A stretch of DNA of 24,621 nucleotides from Desulfurococcales archaeon (GTDB taxonomy: Archaea > Thermoproteota > Thermoprotei_A > Sulfolobales > Ignisphaeraceae): contig JALWBS010000089.1 in NCBI GenBank assembly GCA_027037025.1, positions 1 to 24,621 on the forward strand. Direction: 5' to 3'. Every line of letters starts with the position of its first letter. Positions within the stretch are counted from its first letter, which is position 1. Both the position numbers and the translations under genes were made by a program. The notes under the pieces are model-generated. The model made no database searches and had not been told where the DNA came from. It saw only the letters and a list, made by a program, of their open reading frames with translations. Below, piece after piece: positions 15,055 through 23,953 of this stretch.

Positions 15055-16347
15055 ATGAGGGTATACATTGAGGTTTATGGCTGTGCTCTGAATAGAAGCG
15101 ATGCTGCGTACGTAAGGGAATTGCTAGCGAATCAAGGGATGGAGATTGTGGAGAGGCCGAGTGAAGCAGAGGTTGTTATACTATTCACATGCATTGTTCG
15201 TAGAGATACGGAGCTGAGAATGATCAAGAGACTACGCGAATTGTGCGAGGTGTGTAGAAGAGGTAGTAAGAAACTCGTTATCGCTGGGTGCATGGCTAGC
15301 GCGCTTCCCGATAGAGCGTTGAATGCTTGTCCGGAAGCATCTTTAGTGACTCCGAGAGCTCTCAGCGACGTTGTAAGGGCTTTGGGATGTGAGAAGATAG
15401 TTGATAGGAATGTTAGGGTTTTCGATAGGATTCCAACGTATTTCGAAGGAGTTAAGGCCACCATAGCGGTAGCCGATGGATGCTTAGACAATTGTTCCTT
15501 TTGCATAATCAAAAGAGCTAGACCCAATCTTGTATCAGCACCTATCGATAGGGTTGTAGAGGCCGTGCGTAACGCCATCGCTAGAGGGGTTGTAGAGATA
15601 GAGTTGACTGCTCAAGATCTAGCGGTGTATGGATACGATAGGTACGGGAGGTTTATGCTTATCGAGCTTCTGAACAGGATCCTCGAGATAGAAGGAGATT
15701 ACAGGATACGTCTAGGGCAAATGAACCCGAAGTACATCGTTGAATACCTAGATGAGCTCATAGATATCCTAAAGGATCCACGTGTTTACAAACATCTCCA
15801 CATCCCTGTGCAGAGCGGTAACAATAGGATACTAGCTTTAATGGAGAGAGGGTACGAGGTCGAACTATTCAAAGACATCGTTACTGAGCTACGTAGCAAG
15901 ATAGAGAACGTTCATATAGCCACAGACATCATAGTGGGGTTCCCAACGGAAAACGAGTTCGAGTTCCTAGACTCCGTTAAGTTGCTAATGGAGCTCGACT
16001 TAGATAGGGTTCACATAGCAAGGTACTCTCCTAGACCCATGACTAAAGCTGCATCGATGAAGCAGGTACGTGAGCCGATTAAGAAGATGCGTTCGAGCTA
16101 TATCGAGGCAGTATACGAGTTGATAGGGTTATCCAAGAACCTTGAGTTTGTTAACTCTATAGTTCAGGGTTATGTAGTCGAATACGAAGCCTCTAGGAAT
16201 AGCTACGTGGTTCGGGCTCCTGATTATAGATCTATTGTTGTTAAAGTGGGAGAGGATCCCAAGAAATTGCTAGGCAAAAAAGCCGTTGTTAGGATATACG
16301 AGGCTTCGTTCTACGATTTGAGAGGCAAAGTTCTTCGAATTCAGTGA
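15055..16347 (+). CDS. tRNA-t6A37 methylthiotransferase, MtaB/CDKAL1 type
   Basis: 430 aa, radical SAM enzyme that adds a methylthio group to t6A37 of ANN-decoding tRNAs. Domains: N-terminal UPF0004 with cluster-binding cysteines C10 (YGCALNRSDA), C46 (FTCIVR) and C79 (AGCMAS); radical SAM core with CxxxCxxC at C143, C147, C150 (DGCLDNCSFC); the family strand HLHIPVQSGNNRIL and DIIVGFPTE; and a C-terminal TRAM RNA-binding domain at about 365-430. All six cysteines are present, so it should be active. The domain set fits the archaeal/eukaryal MtaB-like group rather than MiaB. It converges on the PPDK gene with 15 bases between the stops. Confidence 0.9.
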   Translation: MRVYIEVYGCALNRSDAAYVRELLANQGMEIVERPSEAEVVILFTCIVRRDTELRMIKRLRELCEVCRRGSKKLVIAGCMASALPDRALNACPEASLVTPRALSDVVRALGCEKIVDRNVRVFDRIPTYFEGVKATIAVADGCLDNCSFCIIKRARPNLVSAPIDRVVEAVRNAIARGVVEIELTAQDLAVYGYDRYGRFMLIELLNRILEIEGDYRIRLGQMNPKYIVEYLDELIDILKDPRVYKHLHIPVQSGNNRILALMERGYEVELFKDIVTELRSKIENVHIATDIIVGFPTENEFEFLDSVKLLMELDLDRVHIARYSPRPMTKAASMKQVREPIKKMRSSYIEAVYELIGLSKNLEFVNSIVQGYVVEYEASRNSYVVRAPDYRSIVVKVGEDPKKLLGKKAVVRIYEASFYDLRGKVLRIQ

Positions 16348-16362
16348 TTTAGGGGTGTGATG

Positions 16363-19221
16363 CTACTTCTTGCTACCGTACTTTATTGCTGCTTGAGCAG
16401 CTGCTAGTCTAGCGACGGGGACTCTGAAGGGTGATGCACTTACGTAGTCGAGGCCTATCTTATGTAGGAACTCTATTGATGCTGGGTCACCCCCGTGTTC
16501 GCCACATATCCCGATCTCTATGCTGGGATTGGCGGCTCTGGCATCCCTAACAGCAATCTCGATGAGTTTCCCTACTCCTTCTACATCAAGTGTCTGGAAC
16601 GGGTTGTATGGTAGTATCTTCTCTTCTAAGTACTTTGGTAAGAACTTGTTTTCGGCATCATCGCGGCTGAAGCTAAAGGTTGCTTGAGTCAGATCGTTGG
16701 TTCCGAAGCTTAGGAAGTCGACCTCACGAGCAATTCTGCTCATTGTTAAGCAAGCTCTCACGGTTTCAACCATAGTCCCTATCTTAACGTTTAGCTTGAC
16801 GTTGTACTTCTTCTCGACCTCCTCGATTGCAGGGACAATAGCCTTGCTCTTAACGTACACGATCTCATTGACGTCAGCGACCTGAGGAATCATTATCTCG
16901 ACCACAGGATTGTAGCCTTCCTTAATGAGCTCAGCCGCAGCCTCCAGTATCGCTATAGATAGGTACTTGTAGATCTCGGGATACGTTACGCCCACTCTAA
17001 CGCCTCTATGACCAAGCATTGGGTTCGCTTCCTGTAGAGCCTTAACTCTTCTGTACAAAGCTTCTTTCTTCTCGATCTCATCCTTCGGCGCCCCTCTTAG
17101 TCGAAGCTCGTATATTTCTTGAAGCACCTCTTCAGGCTTCGGTAAGAACTCGTGTAGCGGTGGATCTATTAGTCGAACGATTACGGGTTTGCCGTTCATG
17201 ATCCTGAATATCTCTTTGAAGTCGTCCTTTATCATGGTAACGAGTTTCTCAAGATGCTTCACACGTTCTTCAGTTGTTTCAGCGAGGATAACGTTTCTAA
17301 GGACCTCTAGCCTCTCCGGTCTCCTAAACATTCTCTCTATTCTCAGCAACCCTATTCCTTCAGCACCGAACTTGAGTGCGATCTCTGCATCGGTAGGTAC
17401 GTCAGCGTTCGCCCTCACTCCAAGCTTTCTGAATTCATCTGCCCAGCTGAGCAACTCATTCAATTCCTCGGTTAATCCTGCCTCTATTGTTGGTACAATT
17501 CCTAGGTACACATTTCCGGTATTTCCATCTATTGTGATCCAATCTCCCTCTCTCACTATCGTGTTCCCAATCTTGAAGTACTTCTCGTCTTCGTGAACCT
17601 CAATGGCTTCTGCCCCTACAACGGCGGGCTTACCAATAGCTCTAGCAACCACAGCAGCGTGGCTCGTCATACCACCTCTGCTTGTGAGTATACCCACGGC
17701 TGCGTAGAATCCATGTACATCATCGGGCTTGGTCTCAGTCCTAACCAGAATCACCTTCTTTCCTTCTTTAGCCCATTTCACCGCGTCGTCCGGATGGAAC
17801 ACCACCTGACCTGAGACAGCTCCCGGCGACGCTGGCAAGCCCTTGGCTATGGGCGTGGCCTTGGCTTTAGGATCGATTCTAGGATAGAGGAGCTGCACAA
17901 CGTGCTCGGGTTTGACCTTCAATATAGCTTCAGCCTTTGTCAGTATCCCCTCCTTGGCCATATCGACGGCCGTCTTCACCCTAGCCAACGGGGTCATTTT
18001 GGCGTTTCTCGTCTGTAGGAAGTATAGCTTTCCGCGCTCAACGGTGAACTCTATATCCTGGACATCTTTCTGGACCTTCTCGAGGAGCTTGGCTGCCTTC
18101 TCTAGCTGCTCATAGAGCTGTGGGAAGAGTTTTCTAAACTCCTCTATAGGCATCGGAGTTCTTATGCCAGCAACAACATCTTCTCCCTGTGCATTAGGTA
18201 GGAACTCGCCGTAGAGTTTGTTCTCTCCCGTTGCCGGGTCTCTACTGAAGGCTACTCCGGTACCGCTGTCCCAACCCATGTTTCCGAAGACCATCATCAC
18301 GACGTTGACAGCTGTACAGTGAGCGATCTCCGGGGTTATCTTATTCATTATTCTGTAGAATATCGCTCTAGGATTCATCCAGGAGCGGAACACTGCTTTT
18401 ATCGCCAGCCTTAGCTGTTCCCACGGATCTTGTGGAAACTCACCCCAGTGCTTCCTAATGACGTTCTTGTACTCCTCTACAAGCTTCTTAACGTATTCAA
18501 CCGCTAACGCCCATAGGTTGGGAGCTTCCTCCCGCGGAGGCTGGGCATCGAGCTTCAATACGAAATTCGGGTACTTCTCCTTCAATCTCTTTAGCTCTTC
18601 ACCACATCTCTGAGCAGCTTCCTCAATGAACTTCTTCTCGTATTCTTCAAACACCTTTGCGAAGTGCTTATCGTCTATTCCCAGCACTATCCTACCGAAC
18701 ATGTGTAGGAATCTCCTATAAGCGTCGTATGCGAACCATTCGTTGTTAGCTACCTTAGCGAGCCCCTTAACCACCTCATCGTTTAGCCCTAGATTGAGTA
18801 CCGTATCCATCATCCCGGGCATCGACACCGGCGCTCCGCTACGCACGGATACCAGCAATGGGTTAGCGGGATCACCGAACTTCTTCCCACTCTTCTTCTC
18901 GAGGATTCGCATGTTCTCGACTACTTCGTCCCATAGACCTGGCGGTAGATCTAGCGAGTTTATGATGTCCCATATCCTCTTGATTATAGAGTCCCTGATT
19001 TCGGGAGGCGGGTTCTTCGCCAGTTCGCTTTCAAGAGCATCGATTTCGCTCTTCCTAGGCGAGTAGAAGTCTACGCAAGCCTCGGTAGTTATTATGAATC
19101 CCGGTGGCACCGGAAGCCCTAGCTTAGTCATTAGAACCAAGCTCGATCCTTTTCCACCGAACAACCTCTTATTGCTGGGATCAGCTTCCTCGAATTGATA
19201 TACGTACTTCTTGGAGGTCAT
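16363..19221 (-). CDS. ppdK: Pyruvate, phosphate dikinase
   Basis: 952 aa from ATG 19221, which is preceded by GGGGTG. Interconverts pyruvate + ATP + Pi and PEP + AMP + PPi; in anaerobic thermophiles it can serve gluconeogenesis or glycolysis. The ATP-grasp domain starts with LFGGKGSSLVLMTKLGLPVP. The phosphohistidine is H521 in SRGGMTSHAAVVARAIGKPAVVG. The PEP/pyruvate barrel ends with GICGEHGGDP, catalytic Cys906. Against well-studied PPDKs (about 875 aa, His about 455, Cys about 831) the enzyme has about 65 extra residues before the histidine, best placed in the Lys/Glu-rich stretch around 185-265. An in-frame extension upstream to 19443 is discarded as it lacks family character. Confidence 0.95.
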   Translation of the reverse strand: MTSKKYVYQFEEADPSNKRLFGGKGSSLVLMTKLGLPVPPGFIITTEACVDFYSPRKSEIDALESELAKNPPPEIRDSIIKRIWDIINSLDLPPGLWDEVVENMRILEKKSGKKFGDPANPLLVSVRSGAPVSMPGMMDTVLNLGLNDEVVKGLAKVANNEWFAYDAYRRFLHMFGRIVLGIDDKHFAKVFEEYEKKFIEEAAQRCGEELKRLKEKYPNFVLKLDAQPPREEAPNLWALAVEYVKKLVEEYKNVIRKHWGEFPQDPWEQLRLAIKAVFRSWMNPRAIFYRIMNKITPEIAHCTAVNVVMMVFGNMGWDSGTGVAFSRDPATGENKLYGEFLPNAQGEDVVAGIRTPMPIEEFRKLFPQLYEQLEKAAKLLEKVQKDVQDIEFTVERGKLYFLQTRNAKMTPLARVKTAVDMAKEGILTKAEAILKVKPEHVVQLLYPRIDPKAKATPIAKGLPASPGAVSGQVVFHPDDAVKWAKEGKKVILVRTETKPDDVHGFYAAVGILTSRGGMTSHAAVVARAIGKPAVVGAEAIEVHEDEKYFKIGNTIVREGDWITIDGNTGNVYLGIVPTIEAGLTEELNELLSWADEFRKLGVRANADVPTDAEIALKFGAEGIGLLRIERMFRRPERLEVLRNVILAETTEERVKHLEKLVTMIKDDFKEIFRIMNGKPVIVRLIDPPLHEFLPKPEEVLQEIYELRLRGAPKDEIEKKEALYRRVKALQEANPMLGHRGVRVGVTYPEIYKYLSIAILEAAAELIKEGYNPVVEIMIPQVADVNEIVYVKSKAIVPAIEEVEKKYNVKLNVKIGTMVETVRACLTMSRIAREVDFLSFGTNDLTQATFSFSRDDAENKFLPKYLEEKILPYNPFQTLDVEGVGKLIEIAVRDARAANPSIEIGICGEHGGDPASIEFLHKIGLDYVSASPFRVPVARLAAAQAAIKYGSKK

Positions 19222-19333
19222 GGCACCCCGACGCCTCGATGTACAATGCGAGGCTAGGGGTAATAACCAATTTTGATTTAGATACGTCGAAGAGACAAAG
19301 TTATAGCTTAGCTCTGAGCATTTGGTATCGTAA

Positions 19334-20077
19334 GTGAGAGACGTGCGGTACATAAGTTCGCGTGCTCGCATAGGTTGTAATACCGTGGTTCGCGAAGGAG
19401 CAGTGGTACTAGGCGCTAGCCGTATAGGTGCACACTGCTTCATAGATTCAAACGTTGTTATAGGTTATCCCCGTCGAGCTAAGATACTGAGGATAACCTC
19501 TGAGGATCAGAGCCTTAGGATGGGATCCCTCGCCAAGCTTCTTGATGAAGTCAGCGAGGGGAGCGTCGTAGGTAACCGTGTTATTGTGAGGTGCGGTTGT
19601 GTTGTGTACGAGCGCAGCGTCATAGGGGACGACGTGGAGCTGGGCCACAACGTCGTCATCAGGGAGTTTTGCCGTATTGGTCGAAAGACCAAGATAGGTA
19701 CGAACACTGTGGTTGACGGCTACGTTGAAATAGGTGAGGAGTGTAATGTGCAAAGCGGTGTCTACATACCTCCACGAGTTAGAATCGGTAAGAGAGTGTT
19801 TATAGCGCCGCGAGTAGTGTTTACCAACGACAGATACCCTCCTAGCTCTAGGCTTGTCGAAACCGTTGTTGAGGACGAGGTCGTTATCTGTGCTAATGCA
19901 ACTATTGTTGCGGGTGTAAGAATAGGTAGACGAGCAGTCATCGCTGCGGGAGCTGTTGTGACCAGGGATGTTCCTCCGAACGTTGTTGTAGGCGGCATAC
20001 CTGCGAAGCCGTTGATGAGCAGAGATGAGTACGAGAAGAGGAAGAAGTTGTATGAACAAAGAAGCGATTCCTCTTAG
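19334..20077 (+). CDS. Left-handed beta-helix (hexapeptide) acyltransferase
   Basis: 247 aa. Long runs of hexapeptide repeats ([LIV]-G-x4) such as ARIGCNTVV, SRIGAHCFI, SVIGDDVEL, CRIGRKTKI, VRIGKRVFI and VRIGRRAVI build a trimeric left-handed beta-helix. The C-terminal AAGAVVTRDVPPNVVVGGIPAKPL is the signature of sugar/amine O- or N-acetyltransferases (WbbJ/WlbB-like). The insert at about 55-80 (loop with SLAKLLDEVSEG) is unusual. The substrate is unknown; nucleotide-sugar acetylation for surface glycans or protein glycosylation is plausible. The start is GTG 19334, with a TATA-like GTTATAGC at 19300-19307, about 30 bases upstream, so the mRNA is probably leaderless. It is divergent from ppdK. 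Confidence 0.85.
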   Translation: MRDVRYISSRARIGCNTVVREGAVVLGASRIGAHCFIDSNVVIGYPRRAKILRITSEDQSLRMGSLAKLLDEVSEGSVVGNRVIVRCGCVVYERSVIGDDVELGHNVVIREFCRIGRKTKIGTNTVVDGYVEIGEECNVQSGVYIPPRVRIGKRVFIAPRVVFTNDRYPPSSRLVETVVEDEVVICANATIVAGVRIGRRAVIAAGAVVTRDVPPNVVVGGIPAKPLMSRDEYEKRKKLYEQRSDSS

Positions 20078-20131
20078 ACGAACTGCTTTTTGAGCGTTTA
20101 AGGAGGCAGTACTTCTTAGGGAGAGGCAGCG

Positions 20132-23089
20132 ATGGGTAAGAACAGATCGCTTCTGGAGTATCTCTCGAAGAGCGGTGCAGCGAAGCAAACGAGTAAGAGC
20201 CCTAGGGAATCCAGCAAGCAAACGTTCGTGAACGTTTCTAGGTCGAAACCTGTAAGCAAAGCACCTACGAGTTTCGATAACGTGGTCATAGGAGGTGAGA
20301 AACGTGAGGAACTCGCTAAAAGTAGCGAATTCTTGGGGAAGAGCAAGCGCATCTCTTCCCCAGCTAGAGAAGGTGTCGTTGATCGAAACCTTGTTAAAGA
20401 GGTTCAGGTATCGGCGGAGAATTGGGGTCTCAGTCGTGCAGCGATGGATAGCGAGGGCGAGCCTCTATCCGTTTCACTTCGTAGTAGCGAAGATGAATAC
20501 CAGGTGGAAGTTAGGATTGTTGAGGGAGTTGATGTTGCTAATCCCAGATTAGTGAAGGTGGTAAGAGATCGGAAAGAAGTTGGTACGGTTGATAAAGCGT
20601 TCCTACTGGATGTTGAGTACGATGGCGAGAGGAATAAAGCTGTTTTAGTTCTCTACTCCGAGAAGGATGGTGATCTTCTGTACTGGTACGATAGGACTGG
20701 TCATAAACCATATTTCCTAACCGACATTCCCGCGGACAAGGTGAGTAGAATCCTCGACATCGTTAAGCACCCGTCGTTTGAAGGTGTTGAGGTTGTTGAG
20801 AGAGCCGATCTCTTGTACGGGGTAAAGAGGTACTTCACAAAGATAGTTACGAAGGATCCTCTGGCTGTGAGGCAGTTAAGGAATAAGGTTCCTGTTGCGT
20901 GGGAAGCTAACATAAGGTACCACGTTAACTACATATACGATCTACAGCTGGTGCCAGGGATTGAGTATAGAATTGAAGGTGCTAGGATTGAGAAGGTTGT
21001 GGACGTTAACATACCTTCGGAAGAAGAGATAAGCAGGATAATCAGTGTCGGCGGTAAGGAGGCGCTAGAGCTAGCTAAGCAATTAATTGAGTTATTTGAG
21101 TGTCGATGGTTTAGCCCTAGGAGGATTGCTATGGATATAGAGGTCTACACCCCCTTTGCTGGCAGAATACCTTCGCCGGATCTAGCTGAGTATCCGATAA
21201 TAAGTGTCGCGTTTTCGAGTAACGACGGTTTGAAGAAGGTCTTAGTACTCTTCAGAGATAACTTAACCTTGTCTAGAATAGACGAGATTCCTAGGGATGT
21301 CGAAGTAGAGATCTTTGAGGACGAGATAGGATTGATCTTAGAGGCGTTCGCGCAATTAATTAAGTACCCCATAGTTCTGACATTCAATGGCGATAACTTC
21401 GACTTCAGATACCTCTATAAAAGAGCTCAGAAGCTTGGGATAGACCAAAGGTTTATGCCTATAAAGATCAAGAGCTTGGTCAAGGGAAACAAGCGTGAGT
21501 ACCAAGCAAAATTGCATGCAGCACTTCATGTAGATCTATACAAGTTCTTTGCCAACAGAGCCATTCAGGCTTACGCCTTTGATGGTAGCTACAAGGAGTT
21601 TACGCTTGATAGCATAGCTAGTGCGTTGCTGGGCGTAGGAAAGGTTGTCTTAGATGAGGAGATAAGCAAGCTCGATCTAGCAATGCTTGTCAAGTACAAC
21701 TTCACAGACGCTAAGCTCACACTGGAATTAACGACCTTCAATAACGAGTTGGTTTGGAAGCTAATAATACTGCTTATGAGGATAAGCAAGCTCGGGTTGG
21801 AAGACGTTACGAGAACAACAGTTTCGGTATGGATAAAGAACATGTTCTACTGGGAGCATAGGAGAAGAGGGGTTCTGATACCTAGGAGCGAAGACATTCT
21901 GCGGTTGAAGGGTAAGAAGGTTACGGAGGCTATGATCAAAGGAAAGAAGTATGCTGGAGCCATAGTCATAGACCCACCGCAGGGAGTATTCTTCAACGTT
22001 GTCGTTCTAGACTTCGCTTCTCTGTACCCCTCAATCATAATGAGGTGGAATCTAAGCTATGAAACTGTTGATCCACCGGAAGGCGTTTGCGAGAATCTCC
22101 GTGAAATCGTTGACGAGAAAGGACGTGTGATACACCACGTTTGCATGGATAGACCCGGAATAACAGCTCAACTCGTAGGTTTGCTCAGAGATTTCAGAGT
22201 TAGGATATACAAGAAGAAGGCTAAAGATAAAACGCTGCCCGAAGCGGCTCGTAATTGGTACGATGTTGTTCAGAGAGCTATGAAGGTCTACATCAACGCC
22301 TCTTACGGAGTATTTGGTGCAGAGACATTCCCATTGTACGCTCCTTCAGTATCGGAAAGCGTTACAGCTCTAGGTCGAAGAACGATCATGTCCGCGATAA
22401 GGAAAGCCGAAGAGCTAGGATTGATCGTGCTCTACGGAGACACAGACTCGCTCTTCATATGGCATCCTAAGGAGGAATCTCTCAATGAGCTTAGGAAGTG
22501 GGTTGAGGAGAATTTCGGTTTGGAGCTGGAAGTGGACAAAGTATATAAATTTGTTGCGTTTGCACTGAAGAAGAATTACATCGGTGTTACCAGCGAGGGA
22601 AAGGTCGTGATCAAGGGAATGGTTGGTAAGAAAAGGAACACTCCTGATTTCATAAAGAAGCTGTTCATAGATATAGTGAACGATATAGCAACGATAGAGA
22701 GGCCTGAGGATGCGTACAAGGTAATCGAGGTCATTAGGAATAGGCTTTCGGAAGCGTATCTCAAGATTAAGTACAAGCTATTCACGTTGGATGAGGTTGC
22801 ATTCAAGGTAGGGCTAACTAAACCGCTTTCTGAGTACAAGAGGAACACTCCTCAGCATGTGAAGGCAGCACTCCAGCTCAAACACTATGGGATCGAGGTT
22901 CTGCCCGGAGATATAATAGCGTTCGTAAAGGTTAAGAGCAGGGATGGTGTTAAGCCTGTTCAACTAGCCAAGATTGTCGAGATAGATTCCCAGAAATACA
23001 TCGAGGCATTGAAGTCGGCCCTAGAGCAGCTGTTCACACCCTTCAACATAGTGTGGGAAGAGATCGTTGGGGGTCATCGACTAGTGTAA
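20132..23089 (+). CDS. polB1: Replicative DNA polymerase B1 (family B)
   Basis: 985 aa, clearly homologous to crenarchaeal PolB1/Dpo1. Exonuclease motifs: ExoI MDIEVYTPF (D335, E337), ExoII FNGDNFDF (418-425) and ExoIII YNFTD (522-526). Polymerase motifs: A DFASLYPSII (627-636), B KVYINASYG (718-726) and C YGDTDS (768-773). All catalytic acids are intact, so it should be a proofreading polymerase. RTGHKPYFL at 188-196 is the conserved N-terminal domain entry. Oddities: about 100-150 extra residues at the N-terminus, polar and Ser/Lys-rich, and a C-terminus that ends at GGHRLV without a PIP-like tail such as S. solfataricus PolB1 carries. ATG 20132 follows GGGAGAGG. A TATA-like CGTTTAAGG lies at 20093-20101. 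Confidence 0.96.
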   Translation: MGKNRSLLEYLSKSGAAKQTSKSPRESSKQTFVNVSRSKPVSKAPTSFDNVVIGGEKREELAKSSEFLGKSKRISSPAREGVVDRNLVKEVQVSAENWGLSRAAMDSEGEPLSVSLRSSEDEYQVEVRIVEGVDVANPRLVKVVRDRKEVGTVDKAFLLDVEYDGERNKAVLVLYSEKDGDLLYWYDRTGHKPYFLTDIPADKVSRILDIVKHPSFEGVEVVERADLLYGVKRYFTKIVTKDPLAVRQLRNKVPVAWEANIRYHVNYIYDLQLVPGIEYRIEGARIEKVVDVNIPSEEEISRIISVGGKEALELAKQLIELFECRWFSPRRIAMDIEVYTPFAGRIPSPDLAEYPIISVAFSSNDGLKKVLVLFRDNLTLSRIDEIPRDVEVEIFEDEIGLILEAFAQLIKYPIVLTFNGDNFDFRYLYKRAQKLGIDQRFMPIKIKSLVKGNKREYQAKLHAALHVDLYKFFANRAIQAYAFDGSYKEFTLDSIASALLGVGKVVLDEEISKLDLAMLVKYNFTDAKLTLELTTFNNELVWKLIILLMRISKLGLEDVTRTTVSVWIKNMFYWEHRRRGVLIPRSEDILRLKGKKVTEAMIKGKKYAGAIVIDPPQGVFFNVVVLDFASLYPSIIMRWNLSYETVDPPEGVCENLREIVDEKGRVIHHVCMDRPGITAQLVGLLRDFRVRIYKKKAKDKTLPEAARNWYDVVQRAMKVYINASYGVFGAETFPLYAPSVSESVTALGRRTIMSAIRKAEELGLIVLYGDTDSLFIWHPKEESLNELRKWVEENFGLELEVDKVYKFVAFALKKNYIGVTSEGKVVIKGMVGKKRNTPDFIKKLFIDIVNDIATIERPEDAYKVIEVIRNRLSEAYLKIKYKLFTLDEVAFKVGLTKPLSEYKRNTPQHVKAALQLKHYGIEVLPGDIIAFVKVKSRDGVKPVQLAKIVEIDSQKYIEALKSALEQLFTPFNIVWEEIVGGHRLV

Positions 23090-23221
23090 TAATTAGTAGT
23101 TGGCATGACTTCAGAGGCAGGCTCTTCATCATCTCTTTACTCAGCGCTTTTAACCCTCATCATTTAGATCCCGTGTTTTTAGGTAATTACTCATCACTTA
23201 TAGCTTGATTAGTGGGGTGCT

Positions 23222-23467
23222 ATGAGTCTAACCTTAATACATCGAATGATTCAGTGGTTTAGCGGTGCAGCTCCACACCTATCTGCGTTATCGTCGACGC
23301 TAGCTATGATCGGTCTGGGGATACTGCTAGCTATAGGAATTGGCTATGCGGTCGTGTATCTTAAAAGAGCGTTCAGAGCGTTCCTAGACATGCCCGTGAA
23401 GAAGTTCGTTGCAACACTTGCTCTAACCGGAGTGGTGCTCATAGTTATAGCGATAGTACTTCCATGA
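23222..23467 (+). CDS. Small two-helix membrane protein, VirB2/CedA1-pilin-like architecture
   Basis: 81 aa. An amphipathic N-terminus (1-18) is followed by a first hydrophobic helix at about 20-47 rich in Gly/Ala/Ile, a short positively charged loop (KRAFRAFLDMPVKK, 48-61), and a second helix at about 62-80 ending VLP. Two hydrophobic helices joined by a basic loop is the layout of VirB2/TrbC pilins and of crenarchaeal CedA1, the pilin-like part of the DNA-import apparatus. It is also compatible with other small membrane proteins, so function is not assigned. ATG 23222 has GGGGTG at 23214-23219. It stands alone in transcription, with a TTTTTAGG promoter candidate near 23176. Confidence 0.72.
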   Translation: MSLTLIHRMIQWFSGAAPHLSALSSTLAMIGLGILLAIGIGYAVVYLKRAFRAFLDMPVKKFVATLALTGVVLIVIAIVLP

Positions 23468-23533
23468 GTTCATAGAGGACTACGCTTTTTAAGCTGATCG
23501 ACCCCTCTTCTCTTTAGGAAACTACGTGGTGCC

Positions 23534-23941
23534 ATGCTCATGAGAATGCTTGTGGTAAGAGCTGAGAATGGTAAGATTGTCGAGACCACTACCTACGAAG
23601 GGGACCTCAAGAAAGTGTTGAAGGAGGTTATCTCTAAAGCCTTAGAGCTCTGGGATCCAGAAAAGTCCGATCTCGTGGTTATGAGGCATAACCAAGATAT
23701 AAATGTGAAACTGCCAATAACGCCCCAGCAATTCGAGCGATATAGTCAGTTCAACCTTCGCCGTGCAGGCAACGTAGCTATATTCACGGTTCCTGTATAC
23801 GTGATAAGTTTTGAGAATGAGTGGTCTGGAGAAAGCTTAAGGGATACCAAAGTGTTTGTCGTGGCTCCGTACGTCGATGAGATTGTTGAGAGCGCAGTCA
23901 AACAGCTTGCTGTAGAGATTACTAGCCCTAGCGAAGAGTGA
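23534..23941 (+). CDS. Conserved small protein, DUF2286-like
   Basis: 135 aa, soluble alpha/beta. The pattern MLVVRAENGKIVETTTYEGDL, a helix with ALELWDPEKSDLVVMR, and a conserved-looking VPVYVISFENEW and VFVVAPYVDE resemble the crenarchaeal DUF2286 family, named from memory and not verified. Function unknown. Three in-frame ATGs occur at 23534, 23540 and 23546; the first is used, but the third (MLVVRAEN) may be the real start. A TATA-like CTTTTTAAG at 23485-23493 lies about 45 bases upstream. Separate promoter from the small membrane protein. Confidence 0.7.
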   Translation: MLMRMLVVRAENGKIVETTTYEGDLKKVLKEVISKALELWDPEKSDLVVMRHNQDINVKLPITPQQFERYSQFNLRRAGNVAIFTVPVYVISFENEWSGESLRDTKVFVVAPYVDEIVESAVKQLAVEITSPSEE

Positions 23942-23953
23942 TCCTAAACGAAG

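Noticed and set aside
19222..19443. 74-residue N-terminal extension of PPDK
   Set aside because: It overlaps the divergent acyltransferase gene, lacks PPDK similarity, and ATG 19221 with a good ribosome site gives the normal family start.
19448..20221. 257-aa minus-strand reading frame opposite the acyltransferase gene
   Set aside because: Composition looks like a mirror of the hexapeptide repeats, and the plus-strand frame has clear family motifs.
20132..23089. Intein as the cause of the unusual PolB1 length
   Set aside because: All polymerase motifs are contiguous at normal spacing; the extra length is only at the N-terminus.
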